64,000 nucleotides of DNA, taken from positions 59,759,522 to 59,823,521 of the forward strand of contig OX104117.1 in the NCBI GenBank assembly GCA_944474755.1, written 5' to 3'. This document shows positions 48,001 to 58,000 of this stretch, in pieces (position 1 is the first letter of the stretch; every line of letters starts with the position of its first letter). Under the pieces are notes generated by a model, which saw only the letters and a list, made by a program, of their open reading frames with translations, had not been told where the DNA came from and ran no database searches. The translations under genes were made by a program, and so were the position numbers. The stretch comes from Limnoperna fortunei (Eukaryota; Mollusca; Bivalvia; Mytilida; Modiolidae).

Positions 48001-48571
48001 GAGGCTTTATCAGTGATTCTGACTGCATGTGAAAAACTTCTGGAATGCATTTTGCCAACGTCGAAGAACAGTAACAACTTTCTTTCTTAACTTCTGGATA
48101 TGGATCAACTAAAGTTGTTTGCAAGATTTTAATATAGTCATCCAAGTAAATATGAATGTTCTTTCCAGAAAATTCCAAAATTTCTCTAGAAAATTCCACA
48201 AGAGACAATCTCAATTCCTCTGAAGTTTCAACTATATCCTGTTGTCCCAACCTTTGAACAAGTACAGGAATGATGTAGGGTAAATTGTTCACAGGAGTCT
48301 TTAACACTTTGCAGTAATCTTTCACTGTACTTATTGCTAGCTCTCTGCATTTTTCTACTGGGTCTGAAAATCCTTTCAACAAAGGTTTGATTATTTCACT
48401 GAAAATATGACTCAATTCAGATTCTTGAAGAGATGGTTTTCTTTCTAAAGTGTCTTTCCTTATTCCTTCTAGAGCCTTTTTTCTTGTATTCCTGTTTTCT
48501 TCAGTTAGGCAATTGATGTGTCTTGCAATTCCTTGAAGAGCCGCATTGGCATTTTGGTCTAAACTCGCCAT
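33087..48571 (-). CDS. DNAAF5: Dynein axonemal assembly factor 5 (HEATR2), complete, 10 exons
   Basis: Exons from the 5' end: 48571-47941, 46754-46512, 44088-44002, 42643-42411, 41974-41765, 40822-40679, 38423-38255, 35777-35479, 33998-33650, 33211-33087, with stop TGA at 33089-33087. All junctions keep frame, giving 829 residues against 855 in human. Signature blocks of the family are visible: [12 protein letters not shown] in exon 1, G-N-G-K-S-V-D and L-F-D-D in exon 2, [10 protein letters not shown] in exon 3, R-N-L-S-K-I and L-N-A-E-D-Y in exon 4, [10 protein letters not shown] and L-L-V-H-L-D-D-P-E in exon 9. The protein is a stack of HEAT repeats. In animals it acts in the cytoplasm in preassembly of outer and inner dynein arms; human loss causes primary ciliary dyskinesia. 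The start ATG fits the family N terminus. The exon 1 donor (ATAG|GTGCTC) is weak, but phase and homology support it. Confidence 0.93.
34096..34995. mobile_element. Unclassified repeat region with a decayed ORF (DNAAF5 intron 8)
   Basis: Starts with inverted arms of about 30 bases (ACTGTATCTGATT at 34128 and its complement near 34189). It then contains short open stretches in changing frames on the + strand, such as [11 protein letters not shown] at 34319 and a 65-codon stretch from 34658. This is the look of a dead transposon gene, but the family was not recognised. Confidence 0.4.
36051..36912. mobile_element. Inverted-repeat MITE in DNAAF5 intron 7
   Basis: ACAGTCAAACCTGTCTTA at the left end matches the complement of the right end (TAAGACAGGTTTTACTGT). 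ATT flanks both outer edges, a possible 3-bp target duplication. No ORF. Confidence 0.75.
36929..38125. mobile_element. Inverted-repeat element with ATACTGTGGTTTCATT ends
   Basis: The left end ATACTGTGGTTTCATTTTTA and the complement of the right end (AAATGAAACCACAGTAT) match and continue inward through GGTA[C/T]CAATTTT[C/T]GT for about 90 bp. The ends carry TA, compatible with a TA target. It sits 16 bp from the neighbouring MITE. No coding capacity was recognised. Confidence 0.78.
39050..40582. mobile_element. CAGG-terminus transposon with 6-bp target duplication
   Basis: CAGGGCTTTCAA at 39056 and TTGAAAGCCCTG ending at 40576 are perfect inverted ends. AATGTG occurs directly outside both (39050-39055 and 40577-40582). 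The left head of about 94 bp is duplicated in tandem (39056 and 39150). The interior is AT-rich without a transposase ORF, so it is non-autonomous. Located in DNAAF5 intron 6. Confidence 0.88.
42872..43695 (-). mobile_element. Element with 146-bp internal repeats, copy 4, antisense
   Basis: Reverse-complement copy in the DNAAF5 intron 3, so it is in sense orientation with respect to DNAAF5. The tail (acaagtgtggacacag) is at the left and the head hairpin at about 43657-43690. Units are more diverged than in copy 3. Confidence 0.85.
44371..45288. mobile_element. CAGG-terminus transposon, degraded copy B with an insertion
   Basis: Aligns by eye with 1-894: shared ATTTTATTCCCATTTTGG, GACAAAGAAACATTTA, GAACAGTTTTGTG, GCAACTTCTCCC. 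The terminal repeats are eroded. An insertion of about 170 bp (44979-45147), ending CAAAGCGGGGGTATAATA, belongs to another dispersed repeat also glimpsed at 32400 and 62660. Located in DNAAF5 intron 2. Confidence 0.7.
45311..46075 (-). mobile_element. 5'-truncated LINE, reverse transcriptase C terminus and 3' UTR
   Basis: AGAAACAGTCCTTTT flanks the insert on both sides (45311-45325 and 46061-46075), a 15-bp target duplication. On the minus strand an open stretch begins [15 protein letters not shown]. After one frameshift it continues Y-I-Y-T-C-R-C then E-K-Y-A-A-L-L-A, the pattern of the C-terminal tail of CR1/L2-like non-LTR reverse transcriptases. A polypyrimidine-rich tail (C-rich on the minus strand) and a poly(A) end follow. 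It is dead: truncated and frameshifted. Confidence 0.82.
47941..48571 (-). CDS. DNAAF5: DNAAF5 exon 1 with start codon
   Basis: First coding exon, 210 codons plus one base. It starts M-A-S-L-D-Q-N and ends in V-V-V-Q-T-I, with the last base joining exon 2 to give Gly then [10 protein letters not shown]. It encodes the N-terminal HEAT repeats, including [10 protein letters not shown] and [13 protein letters not shown], both recognisable in vertebrate DNAAF5. The ATG lies beside the divergent promoter shared with ZDHHC6. Confidence 0.92.
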
Positions 48572-49015
48572 GTTGTTGATCGCAACGCCTCGTTGTCAAA
48601 TTCCATAGAAAACAGAGAAGATGTCAAAGAACTGCCTAATGTTACTAAGAGAAAGCTACTAATCAGAGTTTTTTCTAAAATATCAAGAAAATTTAAAAAA
48701 GTTATTACTAGTTATTTTTAAGTTTGAACATTTACACAAGTATTTTATCGTTTATTAAATGATTGAAATTTTTTAGTATAAGCTAGTTTATGGAAGAAAC
48801 AGCGCCCCAGAATATTATTTTGCCCAGATCTAACTCTCCGTATTATAGCATTATCAAAATCCGAAGTGACTCAAATGCAAGCAATATTTCCGGTTTTAAA
48901 ACTAAACATGTCAAAACACAAGAAAGACAACTTAAACGTTTTAAAAGGACTTAAATGAGAAAAGCGTTTAACGTAGAAACATAAAATTACCCAGAAATAA
49001 ACACAAACATAAAAT
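48572..49015. promoter_or_regulatory. Divergent promoter interval between DNAAF5 and ZDHHC6
   Basis: The two start codons face away from each other with 444 bp between them, so both 5' UTRs and core promoters must share this interval or lie in unseen upstream exons. It is AT-rich and contains no recognised transposon, unlike nearly all other non-coding DNA here. An RFX X-box-like half-site pair, GTTGTT-gat-CGCAAC, sits at 48572-48586 directly beside the DNAAF5 ATG. It departs from the consensus at the inner positions, so it is only a candidate. Transcription start sites were not determined. Confidence 0.6.
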
Positions 49016-52000
49016 ATGGCAAGCCAAAAGATTAATATAAAATTGATGCAACTTGTTCACTGGGGTCCAATATTAGCATTGTCGGTGATTTTCATGATAT
49101 CAGCAGTCAGTATAAGAAACACTCTTATGTGGTGGCCAGTGAATTCTTTGGGAGGACTGATAAATCTAGCAATATTTCTGTCATGGAATGTGTTGACTCT
49201 TTACAATTACCTACTGGCAGCATTTAAAGGCCCAGGATTTGTGCCATTTGGATGGGAACCAGTAAGTGTAATGATTGGTTTCGGGACGTCTCGGCCAAAG
49301 TGCCGTTACAGCCAAAGCCAACGTCCATACTTTAATAAGATGTTTCGACCATGGCTTCATATAACATGATTTTTAAGTATATAAAAGTAAAAAAGTAAAG
49401 ATGGATTTAAATAAATGTTAAATAAGCTTTTTCACCTTAAAATTAATGATGCTTTAATGTTAATATCATTTTTATAATCAATATATTTCTTGTTAAAGAA
49501 TTGAAAATCAGCCATAATTTATCATCAATGAATAGTAATAAAAAAACACAATTTTTAAATTACTTGGATGTTGATAAAGCAAAATTATATCACTGAACAT
49601 TTAAAGGCTGACCCAAGCCTAACAACAAGCCAACTTCAGAAGTGATAATAATATTGAGAAAAAATAATGAGTATACAAAAACAACCAGAAATTTTATTAA
49701 GTAAACAATTGTTAATTGTCGAATATATTCTATTAATTAAATAAAATGTCATCAAAGATACCGCCGTTAAACGAATACCTATATTGCGCACAATGCCAGT
49801 GAATGTAAAATGATTATACTGATTAAAATGGTTCAGGACTCACCACACTGGGCGAAGTGGGCGACAAAGTCGCCCTACTAGTACCTGAAGTCGCCCTAAG
49901 GCGCCTCAAAAGCGAAGTCGAAGTCGCCCTGTCATTTCCCTCAAGTCGCCCGATGGTTCACATAAGATACTTGTTAATCTGGTCCAAATACTTCACCTGG
50001 ACTACCAATTTATCAGTTAATGTGTAATTCCAATAAAAAAACGGCAAACAATATGGGTATTTAACATATTTTCAAACAATTTTCGTCTCTCAAATGTATT
50101 ACGCGCCATTTGTTTATTTACCGGATGTGACTAATTACCGGAAGTGAACAACGAAGAAAAGTAATGTACAACGGCCCATAATGAAAAATCGTAATATTTT
50201 TGATGAACAAACACTTTTAATTGGTGTCAAACTTCAGTTCTTTCAAAGAGTATTGTACTTTAACAATACCTTTTATGGCTACAAGTACTGAAGTAGATAG
50301 AAAAATAGTCCCTATATCTGGTGTTTTTTTCATTGATTAATGATAAAGGTTATGTACTGTTTGATAGTGCATACCATAAATAATAATGAAAAAGAAAGAA
50401 TAAAACTGAATTTATGTGTGTTATGGTTTTAAAACACAAGAGAAAATAATCCTGGAAATTGCTGTAAATAATGAAAAATATATGTTAACTACCGCGAAAT
50501 TTATTATTTGTACGGTCCCCCTGACTTCTCCCTATTGTCTCCTGAAGTCTCCCTATCAGGGCCTGACTTCTCCCTGTTTGGCTGCCAGGGAGAAGTCACC
50601 TCTCCCTACTTTTTTAGAGTGTGGTGACCCCTGATGGTTTTATTTGAATTTGAAGTTAGAAAATGGTTTTTTACAATTTTGTAGGTATCTCCACCAGCAT
50701 CACCTAATATAATATACTATTGTCGAAATGACTATGGACGAAACGGCATATGGCCGAGACGTCCAGATACCTATTGGTTATATAATGATTCGCCCCATAT
50801 TTAATAACCAATTGCCCAACTCAATAATGATTCGCAACACATACATAAATGACGTTTTAATTTATAATATAAACATAGGCGCAGCCTAAATCTGAGGATT
50901 GCATATTTTATTGTTCATGACGTTACTTCAGAGCACCCTACAGACATATATGCCAATGTTCTGGATTTTGCTCGAAGGCTCCGAAAGTTTTTTACCCCTG
51001 TTCAAGCTACTCGGAAGGTCGTTGGAATCTCCGGGTTTCTTCTTTTTTGAAGAAAAAAAATTAGAAAGTCTAAATTATTGTTTAAATTGTGTTAAAATAG
51101 CTTTTTTAAATCAAGAATTAACCAAACAAACTTGGTAAGTAAATATTTCCACTCTGGAGACCCTTCAAATAACCTACATGTGTAGATATGTTCTAAAATC
51201 TTTTTCTGAACCCCCATGGTCCCCACCTGGGCTTTTGCCCTGCACGTACTTGGACCTTGAGCGGTCTCCAGTCCCTTTGTTGAAATTACCAGGAATTCTA
51301 CCACAAATATGTTGGCAAGTATGAACAGTGCCTCTGCATTCCATTGGTGAAGTGACATGTTTCTTTGATGTGTTTGTGACGTCACAAAAAATGCCAAAAA
51401 TACGAGGTTGTCCTCCCCCTAACACTGCATCGCCATTGAACAGGAAGGCACAGTCATCTGAAGACACCAGTTTTGGTTTCCCATGTTCTGTGTCACTGTC
51501 CACCACTGTGTACATGATCTTGGCTGGTGGTGACTGTAGTGTCTTGAAGTTACATTTCCATTTCCTCCTCTGTCAGCTGCTGTTCTGGTTTTGTGATGTC
51601 AAATGATAATGTCTCTTCCTCAAGTATGCTTAAAGCGTTCCTGTTTGTTGTATCTGTTGGTGCCACATGCATTTTCTGCTCACTGTTGACAGTGATGTCA
51701 CACTTCAGGCCTTGTTGTCTATGGTATTATGGCTGCACAGCATGCAGGCAAATCCAAGTTTTCACAGTTTTCGGCATCTGCGGCATCATACTCTGTGGCT
51801 GTTATATCAGTATTGCCACATTTGATATGATGCCATCTGGAACAGTTGTTATACTTAACAGCTCTTGAGTTCTGGTATTCTCGTTAAATAAAATAGACAG
51901 GGGTAATGAGGCATTTTTTGCAATACTGATTATACATTCAAAGACCAGAAGACTTTGATTGATAACGCACAAGGAACTACATCTTAATATATACATACCA

Positions 52001-55000
52001 TAAATACTCAAGTTAATCATGATTGTAAACAAAGAAATATTCAATTAAAGACAAATAATTATGATATTTACTACATCAGTTAACCTAAAGCTTTAGTTCT
52101 TTTAAACTGTTACTCCTATCAACGTTAATCACTATTGTAAACAAACAAACATTCAATTAAAGAAATAATAATGATTTTAACTACATCAGTTATACCTTTC
52201 GTTTTTTCAAACTGTTACTCTTGTCAACGTTAATCACGATTGTAAACAAACAAACATTTAACTAGAGACAAATAATTATTATATTAACGAAATCATCAAC
52301 CTTTAATCAATGTAAGCAATTTACTTATTAAAGAAGTGAACACCAGTTAACTTTAATCCCACAAGATTCATTGCCAATTTAAACATCTAGCAATTAAATA
52401 TATGCAAACACCATTTACATATGTGAGGGGAATCATTATTGAGTGGGAAAGTCATTATTAAATATGGGGCGAATCATTTCATTACTAGCAAAATTTACAG
52501 CTTCATAATTTTTGAGTCTTCTTTATAGTATGAATTACTAAGAAGTTAGCAGTTGTAAATATATGTAATCTGGATAGACTAGAAATAATCATGGAACTGG
52601 ATTTATGTCTGTGCAAGCTAGCCATATCCAGATAGCACATGTAAAGGTTCATCATTCTGAAATAGAGATTTACTTCTCCAAATGTTAATTTTTATGAAGT
52701 CACTATAATCAGATGTGTAATTATAATTTATAAAATATATGTATGCATGAAGTAATAAGATAACTCAACTGGATTGTTATTTTGATGCCAGTTTCAGCAT
52801 TTTGTCAGCTATATATTATGTAAGCATCCAGTGGTTATTTTTAATGTTAGAGAACTTAAGAAAACCATTGACCTTTGATAGGAAAACTGCCAATCCATGT
52901 CAGTGTAAGTTGGTTTGATGCACTACCTTGCAGTTAGGCACAGCTACCAAGAACCCTGAATAACAAAAAAAACAATTACAATTTTTTTTATCGTTGTGTG
53001 AAATGTAGGTCTTTCTTGGTCTTAATTCATTCTACAGGAAAAAGAAGAAAATAAACGGTGTTTACAGTACTGCAGTCTCTGTGAAGGATACAAATCTCCA
53101 AGATCACATCATTGTAGAAAGTGTGACAGGTATGACCATATTAATAATTAATATATCATTATTTAGTGTACTACAGATAAACGTTAAAAGACCAAAATTT
53201 AATTACATATTTTAAATAGGCAGATTTTGTTTTTATTCCAATTTAGGGTTATGGGTGTGACATGTTTCATTGTAGTGATCTATATAAATTATTATGGAGC
53301 TTTTTTGATTAGTTAATCTCTGTGCTCTTTTATTTTGCCTTGTTTTTTAAGTGTTTGTACTGTTCATACCAGACAGTTTTTAAAATTGTGATTATCTCCC
53401 TTTACTTGCAATTAGTTTATAACTCCAATTGTTATTAACTTTGTTGTTTCTATTCTAACATGATAAAAATGTATTGAAATGAACTAAAATAGATTTGAAT
53501 CCCAGCAGATGTGTATTTTGTAATTTATTTTTGTGAAGAAAGCATTGTTGAACCTGTATTGCTAAACGCATACACAGGCAGATTATTACTAATATTCTTG
53601 TTTTTATAACAACATAATTAGATTGCAGTCATTTCGATTGTATTTTGTCAGATGTGTAATTAAGATGGACCACCATTGTCCTTGGATCAACACATGTTGT
53701 GGACATTTTAACCATGGTAACTTTGTCCTGTTCCTGTTCTGGGCACCACTTGGTTGTGTACATGCCTTGATTATACTTATACCATCAACATACAGAGCTA
53801 TTAACTGGGTATGATTTTAATCATTTACCAGAAATCAGTCTTTTCTAAGGTTTGTTGGTAATCGGCAGCAAAAAACTGAATAAACCAGAACAAATCCTGA
53901 AAAATAGGATAAGAAGTTCCAAAAAAATTATGCTTTTACAATTTTTCCTACTATTCTGGTAGCAGAAAAAGTGTAGAACAATTGTTTGGTCTGGTAAAAT
54001 TTGATTCTGTCCCAAACAATTTATTATCACCTGACCAGATGTCCTGAAAAATTTTAATACCTTCAGAAAAACTAGAAATTGATTTGTTTGTTGTGATAAA
54101 AAGAACTCATATTTATATTTGCTAACCTAATTCCTCTGACTTTCTGTTAAAATGTCAAAAAATCTGAAATACATGCAATAATGTACATGTCAGTAATTAG
54201 GCTTATTTTCTTCAACCTCAACCGATCATTTGGTGTACATGTACATGTAGTACTACAGATGGATCACCTACAAGAATGTAAAAAATGTAAATACCCCACA
54301 ATCAGACAAGGTATAACACAATTTGTCAGAATTAGTGCTAATTAATTAAAGTCATTAATTAATCCTGAAACTACTGCAATTTCTTCTAATGACAAAATAC
54401 CAATATTTTTTTGTTGTAATAGTTCTTATTATGGATATAAGATAGAACTTTTATAATCAACATAAATTATATAAGAAGAATTTATACATTTTAGCAATAC
54501 TACTACTATTACACAAAAGACCCAGTTGTGTATTTAGGGCTGATGGGCTTTATTACTACCATGTTTGCTATTGGACTTGCTGTAGGTGTTTTCCTAGCTG
54601 TAGGAATGTTATTTGTGATACAGTTTAGAAGTATAATTAAGAATGAAACTGGTATAGAAACATGGATTATAGAAAAAGTAAGTGTAAGAAGTAAATACGA
54701 AATTATTCTAAGTTCAAAATTTAGTGATTTGTTTATTTTGGGAATTGTTTGTTTTTTTAATTGAGCTCTTGTGCCTCTTGCAGCAATTTTTTCAGCTATA
54801 TCATGTTGTCCAGTTTTTATTGGGGGAATCTGATCAGTACCTGGTGAAAACCCCAGATCTCTAGTTGGAAACCTGGAATTATTGTCAATTATGTTTGGAA
54901 TCGAGCTAACCCTACTTGAAGTACAATTTCATGGTACTAGTAGAAAGACACACAGGTGATCAATAGTAGATGATTAAATACCTTCAATACATGAACACCA

Positions 55001-58000
55001 ACGCAAGTAAGAGCATATCTTCTCAGTTCAGGTACATTATATCTAGCACAGTGTTAAAGATGATATGTAGAAAAAATAGTTTGTATCTTTAACAGTTAGT
55101 TCTTTATATATTTACCATGGTAAATTGCTGTACAAAAAGGAACTTCGGATAGCTAATGCTAGAATATTATTTCTTCAATCTATAATTTAATAATGACTTT
55201 TGCTATTAATGATATAATATTTTCTTACATTTAAATCACTTGATCACAAAACATACCAATTGACTGTTATCTTAAATTAAAAGTATGCTGGAAAATAACT
55301 AATTTGAGTTATAAGACGAGTTACCATTCATACTTACTCATTTGCTCATCAATTAACAATCACTTATTATTGTAATTCATAGTTAAAACATGTAATTTAG
55401 AAATGCATTCAAAATGATTTAGCAGCATAAATTCCAATTATTGGACGACTAAATGTGCAAATAAATTCAAATTCTCTTGATATTTGCATAACTTTGTCAC
55501 TTTTTTCATTCCATTCAGACAGAATTAAGGATTATCTGTATTAAAATACTAATTTTTGTATATTTTATTTATTATATTTTGTTCTCTCTGATTCGTTTTC
55601 ATTATTCTCATCCATATGAAAATTGAATAAATTTATTGAATTTTTTTTTGCTACTTGTAGACAGTGATTGTATTCTGGCAATTCCTAAAAGAATTTATAT
55701 TATAAAAATGCTTTAATGCATTTTCATGTGCCAGAAAAAATCTTTCTTGAACAATAGTCTTAAAATTTAAAAAAATATTTACACAAAACAAATTAAATTA
55801 GTTGTCATGTTTGTTAATGAAGGTAAGTTTGATTTTTTTTAGTAAAAACACAATGACCTGTCAGGGATTTTCTACCTACTCGTAGAATTTCCTACCTGGT
55901 TCACCTGCAGTGTACCCTATGATGATCTTCCAAGTTGGAAATTTAATTTTACTGGAGTCATGCATTAGTATCTGCAATTTTAATGTCCAGCTACTGATGA
56001 CGAGCTTAAAAAACAGATTTAAGCAGTTTTCCAAATAGATTTTTTTTCTGTATTCCTAATTAATTAACCAATATATAGAAAATCTCTAATTTTGACATAT
56101 TATTTCAACTGCTTGATCGGTGTGGAAAATATAGTTCTCGTCACTAGTGACTTTGTTGTTCTCAGCAGTTGAATGGTTTAAAATAATAACGTCATAATAA
56201 GAACTCATGACATCATAAACAAAACACCTTCCATTTACCGCGTATTCAAGTCTTGAACGTAAAATTGATGTTGGGAGAATTTGTACTTCATTTTGCAAAT
56301 TTACTACTTTTTAAAATTAGAGAATCAGAATCTTACATTAGTACTCTTGGATTATCTGATTTCTCCAATCTCAATAGTTAAATTATGGAAATTTAACTAT
56401 CTTGATTGGAGAATCTGATAATCCACTCATACCAATGTAAGATCCTATATATATCTGACAGTCTTATAAGAAAGCAAGGAATTTGGGTTCACAAAAGCAT
56501 GTATAAGAGCGTACGGAGGATTAACACAAGTTTTATTAACATCCCACCATCTTGTTAATTGTCTGTTGTAGTATAAGGTTTTTTTATTTTAAAAGAAATG
56601 AACCCTTTTCTGTATTTGATATTAAAGCTGAAAATGCAGACATATCTCTAAACCTATATTCTGGTATTACCAAAAGCATCAGAAAGTGACAATAGTCTAA
56701 TGAATTAATTAGTATGAAAAAACTTGATGATAACTCCTTATTTTATAAAAGTAAATGAATTTGGGCTTTTTAGAGTGATAAAGGGTGTCATTCGGGACAC
56801 AGGGGTCCTTGACAAGGGCACAGGGGTGTGGTAATTTTAGGGCAGGGCATGGCACCCCTCTTTTTTCCCACAGCTGCAACACTAGGTAATAAAATCATGC
56901 AATCTACTTGATGTGACGTCTGAACAACAACTTTGTTTTGCTTTTAATAACCTCATCTCCATGGTCCCTCTTGCATCTACACTAAGCATTCCATCAAATG
57001 TACTTGTAGACAGATTTAGGTAAAAATATGTACACATGTTTTTTTTCAATGATATATTATGTGAGTTTGTAGATATGTCCTGTACATTAATTTTTGTCGA
57101 TGTTTATCCATTTAATAACTAGGAAATTCACAAATTGTCCTTGAAAGGGCTTTAGTTAATCCATTTTAAGCTCACGTGTAACCTTGTTTTAAGTGAGCTA
57201 TTGCCAACACTTGTTCATGTCCATGTCATATTACTTAGCATTGTTAATTGTCTGTACATTTTTTCATTTCAATCTTGTTCAATGAAACCACTATGTTTGT
57301 GAAAAAAAATATTTTAGTTTCTGAAAACATTCTGTCTTCAAGCAACACATTTCTTTAAAAGAGAACTGGCATCACAATTTATAAATCGTTTTTTTCTGTT
57401 TATAAGAATACTCCTCATGCAGAGTTTTGATTAGGTAATAAATCATTCTGTTGTATTGAGCTGCAGCCTGTAAGACTCATTTGTTTGAATGAGAAGTAAA
57501 CACAAGAGAACAAAAAAAATAAATAAAGAGGACATAATTATTTTAATTATTTTTATTAAGAACATTGAATTGGATGGGTACAATACATCAGTGCACAGTA
57601 TACACAGCCATTTATGGTACATATTTATATTCAGGCATTAGATCGAGACAGAGATGAAGATGAAGAAGAAGAGTTTGTATATCCATACAATCTGGGCTGG
57701 AAAGCTAATCTTGCTGAAGTCTTTACATGGACAGGCTTTCCAAAGTCTGATGGTGTTGAATGGAATGTTAGGAATGGATGTAATCAGTTTTCTTTAACTG
57801 TAAGTTTAAAACAGTTGTGATCTTGAACTCATACTTAGTGTGCTTTACCATAAGTACTGAGCACAACTTGCTTCAAGTGGGGTTAAAACTGACAAGCCAC
57901 GAGTTGATATTCCAGTGCTTAATTTCAGATTAGAATAGCCAAACTATTCCCTCAAACAATTTGTAAAATGATCAAAATTAGAATTAGAATGGCATTGATA

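Noticed and set aside
48581..48595. CAACGcctCGTTG palindrome as an RFX X-box
   Set aside because: The half-sites are in the opposite orientation to the X-box consensus (GTTGCC...GGCAAC).
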